A stretch of DNA of 64,000 bases from Candida dubliniensis CD36 (Eukaryota > Ascomycota > Pichiomycetes > Serinales > Debaryomycetaceae), in the NCBI RefSeq assembly GCF_000026945.1, contig NC_012863.1, positions 711,501-775,500 on the forward strand. The letters run 5' to 3'. The notes below the pieces were generated by a model that did no database searches, had not been told where the DNA came from, and saw only the letters and a program-made list of their open reading frames with translations. Position numbers and translations under genes: made by a program. This document shows, one piece after another, positions 10,959 through 20,583 of the stretch (its first letter is position 1; each line of letters begins with the position of its first letter).

Positions 10959-11947
10959 GAGTATTTTCTTAATATCATGTTTACCCTCCACGTTTACGCC
11001 ATCCATCCCCCCATTTCCCTCCATTTATTCATGTTTTGAATTGATTTTATGTTAACTTATTAGATACCTATTTTTTTTTTTTTTCCTTTCTCCTACTCCT
11101 ACTCCAATTCCGGTTGGGTTTACTTTATGTTGGTTATTATTTTTGGTTTATTTTGGTTTATTTTGATTTACGTTATTATTTTATTTGGTTTGGTTTTCAT
11201 TTTGCTTCTCTAATTTATTTTATTTTTTTTTTGTCTACAATTAATGTTTGTTTTGTTGCTTTCATTTGGCCTTTAGTTTTGTGTAGCTTCCTTTTTGTCT
11301 TTTTCTTCTTTTTTGATATTGGCTATTGGCTATTCAATTCTACAGAATGATATCGTGAATAGAATCACTTGATCTTCTGTAGTAATTTCATTTTAATTGG
11401 TTTTTTGGTAATTTTTTTTTTTATAATTATGGGTGGTGGTGGGTGAGTAATTTGTTGGAAGTTATATTATCTGTGTGGTTTTGTTTTTTCTCCTTGCAAC
11501 TAACCCCCCCCTTTACCCATTTTTGTTTTGTTCTGTTTGCTTGTCTGTCTCCTATTTATTTCTCTGCTAATACTTTTTTTATTTATCAGTAACTCTTTCA
11601 ATTATTCCTTAGTGTATACAACAAAATATACACATGACATATATATATATCCCTCCATCTTAGCTCTATCATTGTTAGTTCTGTTCAGATAAGGGAAAGA
11701 TAAGCAAATAGAGATAGCTTTTAGTTCGCCTTAGTGTTGTTTTGTTGCATAGAGTGATTTTGTGTAATCTAAGCAATTTAACTACTAGGCCAACTGCGTC
11801 ACTATAATCAATAGTTGTCATTACAGTACTACAAATCGTTTCGAATAATAAAATGTGTATATAAATTTGTTTATCTAATACTATGCAAAAATTTCCAGTG
11901 TAAGGTCTCTGGTGTAATGTATATGGATAGGTCTGTGCTCACGGTTT
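10959..11947. other. convergent 3' intergenic region
   Basis: A 989-bp T-rich spacer between the Yippee gene and the 3' end of UBP10. Homopolymer T runs (11070-11084, 11227-11236) and a C run near 11503-11512 are visible. No frame has credible coding character. Confidence 0.6.
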
Positions 11948-14137
11948 TTAAACCTTTGGGGTCAATTTGGTATATACTAATACATAAGCCGAAGGATCAT
12001 TTAATGCCACTCTTTCCTCAATTTTATTAATGTATTCATCATCATAAGTGCACCAAGTATATCCATCAGGTTGTAAACAATGAGCAACATAATGTCCACT
12101 AGAAATTGATCTACCTTCATGAACAATAACTGATGTCAACCGATATTTAGCAGTTCCTTGAACCATATATTTGCTTAAATCAAGGTATTTGCTATAATTT
12201 ATCAGTTGTTTAACTTTGGATGAAGAATTATTATTGAATTTAAATCGTTTAAAATGAATGGTTAATGTTTCTGGAGCAATTTCAATTGAAGAAATTTTAT
12301 TGGCATGAGTGAATCGATTACATTTCTCACAGAAATACCCTGATTTGCTATCATTCTCCAGTTTTTTAATTAATTCATTACTGAAAAAATCATTAATAGA
12401 TTTTTCAATTGAGAATTTATTACTATTAAACATTGTGGTGGAGGAGGGATCGATAGTAGTGGACGTAGTTTCATCATTACTATTATTGTTATTGTTATTG
12501 TTATTATTATTAATGCTGTTGTTGTCGTCGTTGCTGCTGTGTGGTTTGGCTTTCTTTTTATTTAACCCTAATGATAAATCATAAAATTCTTGTTTTGTGA
12601 TTGAAACATTATGACATTTATGACATGTGATACGTTGATTCAATAATCCACCGAAAATATCATATATAATCGATTCATTCAATTTTTTCCCCTTTGGTGT
12701 AGAGTCTTCTTGTAGTCTAGAGATTAATGACATATAATATTCATGAGAATCTTCTTGTTGCCATTCACTCATCATGCAATTGATTTCATCCAATCTCTGA
12801 ATGATTTTTTTCGGATTAATATATTTCATCCCACCACTATTTTTACCCTTTTTATTGTTGTTAGTATTCGATGCTAACCACATTCTTTTAGATAACTCAG
12901 CTAAAACATGAGTCACCGATCTTGGTTTAAGTTGAGAATATTTATTATCATTCACATCGTTTAAATAATGTTGCATTGCCGGTATATGAATAATTGATTG
13001 AATTGCTGAATTCATGTAGCATGTGACACCATGGTTCAATAATCCAACAGGAGGTTTTTTATTAACTAATTCTCTCCAATTCTTGTATATCCTAGTAGAA
13101 TTGTTGGATCCACGATCGTCTTCATATTCATTAATATCATAATACGAAACTTCCAGTGGCTCTGGTTGTTGTTTTTCCGTGTCCTCTTCTGGTGATGTTG
13201 GTGGAGTAGTTGATGTCCGTTCTTGTGTTTCCTCTTCTTCTTCGTCTTCATCCTCGTCTTCTTCGTTGTCATCTTTGCCATTGACTAATTGATCGATTTT
13301 TAAATCATATTTCAACTTTTCTAAATCCTCTTCGTCATTATCAGATGGTTGTGATGATACAGAATCTGATTCAACATCTTCATCATCTTGATCACTACTT
13401 TCAGGTGAATCTGAATCTTCATCCACAAAATCTGCGTCGTCTTCCTCTTCTTCAATGTCGTCGATTTCACTTTTTTCTGGTTCACTAAATCCAGTAAATG
13501 GTGATGTTTCAGTCAATACTTCACCAGAGGAACTTGAATCATCGTCTTCTATTTTGTCATCACCTTCCTCCTCCTTTTCTTCCTTTTGTTCCCGGTTTTC
13601 TTCTATATTCTCACCCAAATCTTCCTCATCTGAAAGTGGGGTTGGTGTACCCAGTAAGAATGATTTGATAGAATCCCACATTCCTCTTTTCGCTTTTTTA
13701 GTTACACGCCTTTCTCCATTATCTTCTTCCTCTTCTTCCTCTTGGTCTTGTTTCTCTTCATTATTTCTTTCTTGTAATTTTCTTTTCCTTTTCCTCTCCT
13801 TATGAGTCAAATACTTATTCCCAGTATAATTAGCAATTGCTTCATTTAAAGATTTAGGTTTTGGTGGGTCATTAGTAGATTTCTTCGTATTTGCTTTAAC
13901 TAGTTTATTATCTTTTTGAAGTTTGGAATTTTTCATATTAGAATTGTTAGATAAAACAATATATGATTTCGGTATTTGATTATCAAATGTAGATGTTAAT
14001 GTGGTGGATGATGCTGGTTTGAAGTTTAATGGGGTTGCAAAAAGTAACGGATTGATTGTCGTAGTTGAATTAGTGGTGATGCTTGAGGAGTTATTATTAA
14101 TGCTTAGCTGTGGTTTAGGAGATGAAGATTGATACAT
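11948..14137 (-). CDS. UBP10: ubiquitin-specific protease, Ubp10/Dot4 type
   Basis: A 729-residue deubiquitinase (peptidase C19). It removes ubiquitin from nuclear substrates; yeast Ubp10/Dot4 acts on histone H2B and in silencing. The first 340 residues are disordered, with a basic patch at about 110-150 and long Asp/Glu runs (about 165-315). The catalytic domain begins near residue 365: the Cys box GLLNHGVTCYMNSAIQS has its Cys at 373, and the His box EGRSISSGHYVAHCL has its His at 682. Two CxxC zinc pairs (CHKCHNVS and CEKCNRF) lie between, separated by an Asn-rich insert coded by an imperfect AAT/AAC repeat. The acidic tail before the catalytic core and the overall length favour Ubp10 over other USPs. 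DOT4 is the C. albicans name. Confidence 0.88.
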   Translation of the reverse strand: MYQSSSPKPQLSINNNSSSITTNSTTTINPLLFATPLNFKPASSTTLTSTFDNQIPKSYIVLSNNSNMKNSKLQKDNKLVKANTKKSTNDPPKPKSLNEAIANYTGNKYLTHKERKRKRKLQERNNEEKQDQEEEEEEDNGERRVTKKAKRGMWDSIKSFLLGTPTPLSDEEDLGENIEENREQKEEKEEEGDDKIEDDDSSSSGEVLTETSPFTGFSEPEKSEIDDIEEEEDDADFVDEDSDSPESSDQDDEDVESDSVSSQPSDNDEEDLEKLKYDLKIDQLVNGKDDNEEDEDEDEEEEETQERTSTTPPTSPEEDTEKQQPEPLEVSYYDINEYEDDRGSNNSTRIYKNWRELVNKKPPVGLLNHGVTCYMNSAIQSIIHIPAMQHYLNDVNDNKYSQLKPRSVTHVLAELSKRMWLASNTNNNKKGKNSGGMKYINPKKIIQRLDEINCMMSEWQQEDSHEYYMSLISRLQEDSTPKGKKLNESIIYDIFGGLLNQRITCHKCHNVSITKQEFYDLSLGLNKKKAKPHSSNDDNNSINNNNNNNNNNSNDETTSTTIDPSSTTMFNSNKFSIEKSINDFFSNELIKKLENDSKSGYFCEKCNRFTHANKISSIEIAPETLTIHFKRFKFNNNSSSKVKQLINYSKYLDLSKYMVQGTAKYRLTSVIVHEGRSISSGHYVAHCLQPDGYTWCTYDDEYINKIEERVALNDPSAYVLVYTKLTPKV

Positions 14138-14958
14138 CCTATTACTAACGTTAGAGTAATGTTTAAATTAAAACAGAATTAATTAGTAAATATATGGAAT
14201 GAGTGAGAGAGTGGGTGGGTGGGTAAGTGTATTATTATTAAACAAGAGCGAAGACTTTCAAAAAAAAAAAAAAGAAACCAGAAAGAAAAAAAAAAAAAAA
14301 TTTTTTTTGTATGTGTTGTTGTTGTACGTGTGAGGTGGTTGTTAATTATTTGCGAAAGAACACAGAAGAAGAAGATGTGATGGGCGATGATGATGATTAA
14401 CGTGTAATGTGAGGAATTGGACTGAATAAGGGAAAAAAAAAAAAAAAAATCTCAAATTTTGTGTAATTCTTTTTGTTTCTTTTTACTGTTCCAACAAACA
14501 AATGAAAGTATAATTATATGTATCGCATCTACTAAATTACCTACATCTTGACATATTTGGTTACTTACTCAAGTAAGTCTTGTCGTTATTCTAAAAGTTA
14601 AGTATAAGTAATACTTATCCATAACATTGAGTTTATCATTGGTTCTATACTATTCTCTCTCACTCTCACACAAAACTAGTATAACAAACGAAAAAAAGTA
14701 CAATACACGTAAACGCGATTTTTTTCCATTTTCTCCCTTAAATTTTGGACAAGAAATTGGATTTCATGTTTATGTCTCTACGAATATATATATATATATA
14801 CCTAGAGTATTCTATTCACTTCCTTGATATGGTTTGTTCTACCACTCTTTGTGTATTAGTCGTAAAATATCAGAAAACATATTGTAACTAAACCATACAT
14901 TCCAATTCAGTTGAACCTATATAAAAAAAACCTACCCTTAGAACGAACTCATTAATTT
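14138..14958. promoter_or_regulatory. UBP10 upstream region and CSN5 downstream region
   Basis: An 821-bp spacer between two minus-strand genes. It holds A-rich homopolymers (14259-14272, 14286-14300, 14431-14448) and an AT microsatellite at 14786-14801. It should include the UBP10 promoter. No coding frame is credible. Confidence 0.5.
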
Positions 14959-16755
14959 TCATCCAAATAGTTTCTGTTGAGCGTCTAATGTTATCAAATC
15001 AAAAACTTCATTTAAGCCAATTGATTTAGCTAATTTAACCAAGTTTGCACTTTTAGCTCTTGATTCGGGACTTCCCTGTTGTCCCAATTCAAATTGTTTC
15101 TTATCTTCAATATTCGGTCCCTCTAATCGAGCAAGTCTTTCCTTTCTGCGATTGATTTTACTTGCTTTGGCCAAGTTGGCACTATTACTTGACCATTGAT
15201 ACATATAATCTGGTGGTATTTGTTGATTTTGGTGCCCAAAACGTCTCCATTCTGACATCATAGGTCTATTTTTATGCTTCATTTTTTGTTTGGGATGAAT
15301 AAACCTGTTTGTAGATTCGTTTGCATAGCGCTCATCAAAATTATACTTCTCTAATGCACTAACTTCTTGCAACAAGTCGTCATCTTCATCATCAGAATCC
15401 ACTTCATCGACTTGGTTCTTGTCATCTTCGTTTTCATTTTTAGATGGGGCATTTTCTTCTTCTTCTTCTTCTTCTTCTTCCCCCTCCCCTTCTTCCTCTT
15501 CGTCATCATCAGAACTTACACTAGTTTCAATACCACCAGTACTCACATTTTTTTCCAAATCACTTTCATCTAACATAGTTTCATCATCTATATCTGTGGC
15601 CAAATCTCTTTTATTTTTTTTGGTGGTGGTACTTGACTTCTGGGATTTTTTTAACAATCGCTTATACAAAACACTTTCAAAATTTGGATCAAGTTGCATA
15701 TTTGTTATTTTATTAAGCATCAATTTAGATGCATTCGCTTGCTTCTTTAATTGTTCAATAAGATCAAAAATTGTTCCTCCTTCATCAGCATTATAATTTC
15801 CTTGCAGAATTAATTCATAATTCTTAATCAATTCAATATATCTAATTTCATCTTTTTTAATCCCTAATACTTTGTCATTATTACTATCAACCAACAAATT
15901 CTTCATCCAAGTCAATGAATCTTCATCTTTTAACATTTCAATAACTTTATCATCCCATGAACTAGTGAATATTTCAATATCTAAACCATAATATTTATCA
16001 GCATGACTACCAAAATCTTTTTGCTTTGATTTAGGTAAAATCTTCTGATTGGCATTATTATGGGGTTTATTTTGATTCTTTTTGATTCTATTTGCCAGTG
16101 ATTGTTGTGATCCTTCAGGATACGTTCTAAATGCCCCAATCTCTACTTTACCTTGTTTTAAAGTTTTCACTGGATCAACAACAATAGCCAAATAAGGATC
16201 TTGGAAACCTTGATTCAAACTTTGAGTACTAACATCAATCCCACTCAACCAGCATCCATATCCAGGATGACTATGATACCATCCAACTATATTTTCTTCA
16301 TTTCTTCCATTCAGTAATTGTTGTCGTTCAGTTAAATGTTCAACCATATATGTATACGCCTCATTCTGAGCATTCACTCGTGTTTCAGTACCTTCTACAG
16401 GTAATCGATAAGTATCCATAACAATTATTGCATGACCCAGGATTTTGCCAACTAACATCCCCATAATTTCAATCGATCCCCCTGTTTGTGCATGAATACA
16501 CATCTTCATTAATGCTAATGATGATATATAACATTTATTGAAATAATTTACATCTTGTTTCCAAGGCTTTTTATCTCTCACAACAGGATCCATTGCTGGT
16601 AATCGATAAAATTTATCTTGATCTTGAGAAGGTTCTCCAATTGTTTCATTCTGTTGATATAAATCAATTGTCTTTATTTTGCTGTTCCTGCTGTTGGAGC
16701 GTATTGTGTCTGGTTTTAATTCCAATAAACAAGCCAATTCATCTAAACAAGTCAT
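14959..16755 (-). CDS. CSN5: COP9 signalosome catalytic subunit 5 (JAMM deneddylase)
   Basis: A 598-residue protein starting at the ATG at 16755 (the frame opens at a TTG two codons earlier). It is the metalloprotease that removes the Nedd8-like Rub1 from cullins. The MPN domain spans about residues 75-215: the catalytic Glu lies in EIMGMLVGK, and the JAMM motif WYHSHPGYGCWLSGID has its first His at about 161, with the Ser and Asp ligands in place. Csn5 elsewhere is about 340-440 residues. The extra length is a C-terminal extension with a long Glu-rich stretch (around residues 415-470, coded by GAA/GAG repeats), then a basic region. The neighbour UBP10 is also a ubiquitin-system protease. Confidence 0.9.
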   Translation of the reverse strand: MTCLDELACLLELKPDTIRSNSRNSKIKTIDLYQQNETIGEPSQDQDKFYRLPAMDPVVRDKKPWKQDVNYFNKCYISSLALMKMCIHAQTGGSIEIMGMLVGKILGHAIIVMDTYRLPVEGTETRVNAQNEAYTYMVEHLTERQQLLNGRNEENIVGWYHSHPGYGCWLSGIDVSTQSLNQGFQDPYLAIVVDPVKTLKQGKVEIGAFRTYPEGSQQSLANRIKKNQNKPHNNANQKILPKSKQKDFGSHADKYYGLDIEIFTSSWDDKVIEMLKDEDSLTWMKNLLVDSNNDKVLGIKKDEIRYIELIKNYELILQGNYNADEGGTIFDLIEQLKKQANASKLMLNKITNMQLDPNFESVLYKRLLKKSQKSSTTTKKNKRDLATDIDDETMLDESDLEKNVSTGGIETSVSSDDDEEEEGEGEEEEEEEEENAPSKNENEDDKNQVDEVDSDDEDDDLLQEVSALEKYNFDERYANESTNRFIHPKQKMKHKNRPMMSEWRRFGHQNQQIPPDYMYQWSSNSANLAKASKINRRKERLARLEGPNIEDKKQFELGQQGSPESRAKSANLVKLAKSIGLNEVFDLITLDAQQKLFG

Positions 16756-17038
16756 GTTCAATTAATCGAATTCTTATAATGGTTAAATAAATTTAGTTCG
16801 ATTTGTAGTTATGTCTGTAAATGGTGTGTCGTTTGTTCTAACTCAATTGAGGAGAATTACGATTGTTGAATTAAATAATGTTGTGTCTGTTTTTTTTTTT
16901 TTTTTTTCGTTCTTAAGCGCCTTCATTTTGAAAAACAGAATATTTATTTTTGGTTCGGTAAAACTCTACTTTTTTATTTTAAAAACTATAACACTATAAC
17001 TCAAAATAGCAATCACTAGCTATGTAAATAATAATGAT

Positions 17039-18904
17039 TCAAACTTTTTTATCATTTATATTCATCTCCGTTTCAGTCGGATAATACATATAATTAGCAA
17101 TCCCATAGGAAGGGTGTGAAGCAATCAGAGTAAATTCAGGACTTCCAGCAACTACGTTCGCTACACCAGAAGGTGGACAACCTGGTGTATCATACGGTAA
17201 ACTCCCATTAGTACCACCTGTTGCAGCAGCGGCAGCAGCAGCGGCGGCTAAGGCAGTGGCGGCAGCAGCAGTTGCAGGATAATATTGTGGATAAACATTA
17301 TAAAATGGAGGTGTATTTGTTGATGAAGAATTGGCAAAATTAACATTATCAGCAGGAACATAATAGAACAATGGGAACCCTGGTGCAGTTGTAGTGGGTG
17401 GTGGGGGTGGGAAACTGTTGGTGCTGTTATTTCTTGAACTGGCACCACTTCCTCTGCTATCGTTTGGAGCACTCAGAATACCACTATTCCCATTAACCTT
17501 TTTATCAACTTGATTCGACTCTGAAACTTCACCTTTAAGATTTAATTGTGATGCATGCCAAGTACTCTCGGTTTTGGTATTGCCAAATTTTTTTTCAAAA
17601 CTAGCAGGTCTAAAACTCTTGAATTGTTTCAATTTATTAAAACCTTTATTGAAGCTATTCGAAGGATAAGAATTAAATTTTGGTTTGGACATTTCGATTG
17701 TACCCTTAGATTTGACATAATCATTTTTGGTAAATGATTTTTTATTCAAATTGATTGGAGGTGGAGCTAATGGAATACCATTATTGTAGCTGCTTCGAGT
17801 ACGCATTGGAGCATGGATGTGAGTTTCACGATATTGCACATGCATCGTTTTGCCACAAAACATAGAATGGTTTTCTCTTTCAACAGCACCAGCAGCACTA
17901 GACTCTCTTTTAAATTTGATGAACGCAAAAGTGTTGTTTGTTCTTTTAATCAAATTTAAATCGACAATTTCACCATGTCTTTCAAACCTTTGTGAAAGTT
18001 GTCCCTCAGATACATTGGGACTTAATTGGCCGACAAATATAGAATATTTGTCAAATTTGACTTTTACGGACTCTTGTTCAGGCTCATTATCATTTCGTGG
18101 TGCATTGGATTTGTCAATATTCTGTGTCCAATCAACTTTGTAGATACCTTCTTCCGTCAAATTGGCGTAAGCTCTAATAGCATCATCACGGTAAGTAAAC
18201 TTACAAAACCAGTTCTTATAACCCCTAGTCTCGATAGCAGAGTTATATAGTTCTCCCTTGGATGTACTGGGAAGCAACTCCTCGATCTCACCAAAATTTG
18301 ACAACCGATCTTCAATTATGCTTTTGCTAAGGAACGATTTAGAGGACACGAACAAGGTGCGATTGACTTTAGCCGCCTCGCACCGAATATTTCTTCCGTC
18401 CAACACTGAGTTGTGGCCTTTCTCAATGGCCAATTTAGAATCACTATCAGTAGTGTATTGAACAAAAGCATAAGGGCGGTTACAAGTGTCACGCAAAACC
18501 TTGACTGTGGCTAATGTACCCCATTGTTTAAAATGTTCTGTCACTGAAACACATAGTGCGTCGTCAGACATATTGGAACATAAACTAGCGACAAAGACAC
18601 AAGCAGAAGGACGTCCCCTAACATAAGCGCTGTTTAACTCAGACGCCTTATTTGGTGCTGACATTTCCCCCACACTGTCAATAGCAAGTTTTGCGGTAAA
18701 TTTTTCTTTTAGTTTACCCGTGGTGCTAGACAAGGTAGATGAAGCTGAATCAATTTTGTCGCGCCACTGATTATTGGAATATAATGAGTTGATATTTTCT
18801 TTAGGAGATACAGTTGTTTCTAATGGTGGAAACGATTCAATTAAATCACTTGTGGTGGAAGATTCACTTGAATTGGAACTACAAGACAGTACTTCTAATT
18901 TCAT
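17039..18904 (-). CDS. three-RRM RNA-binding protein, Rim4-like
   Basis: A 621-residue protein with three RNA recognition motifs. RRM1 is at about residues 100-175 (RNP2 CVFVASL, RNP1 RPYAFVQYT), RRM2 at about 185-255 (TLFVSSK, NWFCKFTY) and RRM3 at about 287-360 (SIFVGQL, TFAFIKFK). The N-terminus is Ser/Thr-rich. The C-terminal 230 residues are low in complexity: an Asn/Ser/Lys segment, a Pro run, then a poly-Ala tract near residues 545-560. The arrangement resembles yeast Rim4, a regulator of meiotic mRNA translation, and related fungal proteins. The family match is by architecture only, so orthology is unsure. An mRNA-binding role in the cytoplasm is likely. Confidence 0.75.
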   Translation of the reverse strand: MKLEVLSCSSNSSESSTTSDLIESFPPLETTVSPKENINSLYSNNQWRDKIDSASSTLSSTTGKLKEKFTAKLAIDSVGEMSAPNKASELNSAYVRGRPSACVFVASLCSNMSDDALCVSVTEHFKQWGTLATVKVLRDTCNRPYAFVQYTTDSDSKLAIEKGHNSVLDGRNIRCEAAKVNRTLFVSSKSFLSKSIIEDRLSNFGEIEELLPSTSKGELYNSAIETRGYKNWFCKFTYRDDAIRAYANLTEEGIYKVDWTQNIDKSNAPRNDNEPEQESVKVKFDKYSIFVGQLSPNVSEGQLSQRFERHGEIVDLNLIKRTNNTFAFIKFKRESSAAGAVERENHSMFCGKTMHVQYRETHIHAPMRTRSSYNNGIPLAPPPINLNKKSFTKNDYVKSKGTIEMSKPKFNSYPSNSFNKGFNKLKQFKSFRPASFEKKFGNTKTESTWHASQLNLKGEVSESNQVDKKVNGNSGILSAPNDSRGSGASSRNNSTNSFPPPPPTTTAPGFPLFYYVPADNVNFANSSSTNTPPFYNVYPQYYPATAAAATALAAAAAAAAATGGTNGSLPYDTPGCPPSGVANVVAGSPEFTLIASHPSYGIANYMYYPTETEMNINDKKV

Positions 18905-19561
18905 TGAGTCAATGAATTAATTCCTTTTTTTTTTTTGTTTTTGTTTCTTTCAAAGCGATACTAATTATTTGTGTTTGAATAATGGATTTCAAAACAAACT
19001 TTTGGTGGATTGATTACTTGCTAAATTACCATTAACAATAAGGTGATTAGTCAAATTGAAAACAAGAATCTTTCATAAAAAAAAAGTAAGGGAAACTAAT
19101 AATTGTAAAGCAGTGGTAAACAAAAAAAAGAAAAAGTAAAAAAAATATGAATGACAGTTGGTCTGAATATTTTTTTCTGTCTATTAAAGAATAGAAGATT
19201 TACCCCAGACGTTGGTTGCAAAACTTTAACTTTTTTTTACGATACTAAATTCAGTTGTTAGAGAGTTTTTTTTTTTTTTTTTTTTTTTTTGCACGCAACG
19301 AAATGGTAAAATCTCATTACACTTATAAATAGAGACAATTATATAAAACAAACCATAAGAGAGAGATATATTTAGGAAGAATTTAGTAAATATATATTAT
19401 GGTGAAAATGCCAACAAAAGGATATCAAGGCAATTCAACACCACCGAAAAAATAAAACAATGAAAACTATTTGTTACAACAATTGTCACAAGACTTATGG
19501 AATAAAAGATTAAGCTTGTAGAAGGCAATTTTTTTTTTAAAAAAAATTCTTTGTGTAACAT
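18905..19561. other. intergenic between the RRM gene and ECE1
   Basis: A 657-bp spacer: the RRM gene promoter plus the ECE1 3' end. A run of more than 20 T lies at about 19267-19290. The 9-mer AAACTTTAA (reverse of TTAAAGTTT, the reported Wor1 core) is at 19221-19229. A short T/A inverted run at about 19530-19547 lies just beyond the ECE1 stop and may mark its terminator. Confidence 0.5.
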
Positions 19562-20368
19562 CTAAGCTTCTTCAAAGTATTCAGCAATTAAAGAAGAAAT
19601 ATCTCTTTTTGAAACCATTTTAGCAGCATTTTCAACACCGATCGTTTCAATACTTTTTTTGATCAATTTGCTAAGAGTGACTGTGTTTGCATCTCTTTTA
19701 AATGGTGGACTGTTTTTCAATGTAGAGTTGGATACCTTAGAAATAATATCTGGGAGTTCTTGAAGAACCTTGGTAAGAATATCTTCAGCATTATCCCTTT
19801 TAGCTTGTTTAACAGTTTCCAGGACACCTCCAATAACATCAGAAACAAGTCTTGGGGAATTGGCAACAATATTAAGACCGATGTCTTCAACACCGTCTCT
19901 CTTGGCGTTTTCGACAGTTTGTTGAACACCAGTAGCAACAGGAGCAACAATTTCTGGCAATCTGACGATGGCATTAGTAACATCATCATTAGTTCCATCT
20001 CTTTTGGTAGAAGCAACAGATGTCAAGGCAGTGTCAACAGCTCTAACAACAAATGGCATATCAGCAATGACACCAGAAACAACAGAATCAATATCTTCTC
20101 TCTTGTTTCCTGTAATAGATTTGATAATAGTCGTGATGACATTGATTATTTGTGGAACATTGTTAAGAATTGCTGTGAGAATTCCAATAATACTTCTTTT
20201 CGCAATAGAAGTGTCAACATTAGCAGCTACAGAAACGTCAGGTTCAGCAACAACAGGATCAGCAGTCGCAATGTCTCTTTTCATGTTGAATTCTGGAGCA
20301 TGGTGAATGATAGCAGCTTGAGAAGATAAAACAAAAGCGGCAGCACAGGCAATCTTGGAAAATTTCAT
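19562..20368 (-). CDS. ECE1: Ece1 secreted polypeptide precursor (candidalysin-type toxin precursor)
   Basis: A 268-residue secreted precursor starting at the first ATG, 20368. It begins with a signal peptide ([19 protein letters not shown]) and carries eight Lys-Arg sites, the first at residues 30-31 and the second at 57-58. This fits cleavage by the Golgi protease Kex2 into short peptides, followed by removal of the basic residues. The third segment (residues 59-89) is strongly hydrophobic and amphipathic with Lys near its end, the position of the membrane-lytic peptide known in this family. Most later segments start Asp or Asp-Gly and look helical and acidic. The total length is typical of Ece1 (about 270). 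No frame breaks are seen. In C. albicans the gene is strongly hypha-induced; a TATAAATA box lies 118 bp upstream here. Two intact paralogues, one short relative and one relic follow upstream on the same strand. Confidence 0.93.
   Translation of the reverse strand: MKFSKIACAAAFVLSSQAAIIHHAPEFNMKRDIATADPVVAEPDVSVAANVDTSIAKRSIIGILTAILNNVPQIINVITTIIKSITGNKREDIDSVVSGVIADMPFVVRAVDTALTSVASTKRDGTNDDVTNAIVRLPEIVAPVATGVQQTVENAKRDGVEDIGLNIVANSPRLVSDVIGGVLETVKQAKRDNAEDILTKVLQELPDIISKVSNSTLKNSPPFKRDANTVTLSKLIKKSIETIGVENAAKMVSKRDISSLIAEYFEEA
20102..20194 (-). other. segment coding the predicted lytic peptide of Ece1
   Basis: This is the 31-codon stretch between the second and third Lys-Arg sites, ending in Gly-Asn-Lys before the third Arg. 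It is rich in Ile, Leu, Val and Thr with a central Asn-Val-Pro kink, as expected of a membrane-inserting helical peptide. Activity is inferred from the family and not shown by the sequence. Confidence 0.8.
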
Positions 20369-20485
20369 TTTAACGAATGGCAAATAGTTGGCAGTAAACT
20401 AAAGGAAGGTTTTATGTTGTAGAGAGGAATTATAAAAAAAAAAAAAAAAAGAAGAGAAATCAAAAAAAGGATGGTTTGCTTGGTG

Positions 20486-20493
20486 TATTTATA
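20486..20493 (-). promoter_or_regulatory. ECE1 TATA box
   Basis: TATAAATA on the minus strand, 118 bp upstream of the ECE1 ATG. The same octamer occurs 78-94 bp upstream of the next three genes of the array. Confidence 0.65.
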
Positions 20494-20539
20494 CTTTTAC
20501 TCTGAGAAGCGATTTAAAACTAACAAGACAGCTACAACA

Positions 20540-20583
20540 AAAAAGATGACAATGATAAAACAAAAAGATGACAATAATAAAAC
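20540..20583. repeat. 22-bp tandem duplication in the ECE1 upstream region
   Basis: Two copies of a 22-base unit (AAAAAGATGACAAT followed by RATAAAAC) that differ at one base, then a seven-base start of a third copy. It lies about 50 bp upstream of the TATA box. Confidence 0.9.

Noticed and set aside
12309..12584. 91-codon plus-strand frame rich in Leu
   Set aside because: Antisense shadow of the Asn-rich insert in UBP10.
15419..15796. 125-codon plus-strand frame with a Ser run
   Set aside because: Antisense of the Glu repeats in CSN5.
19760..20329. 189-codon plus-strand frame
   Set aside because: Antisense shadow of ECE1, rich in Asn and Ser because of the coding strand's codon bias.
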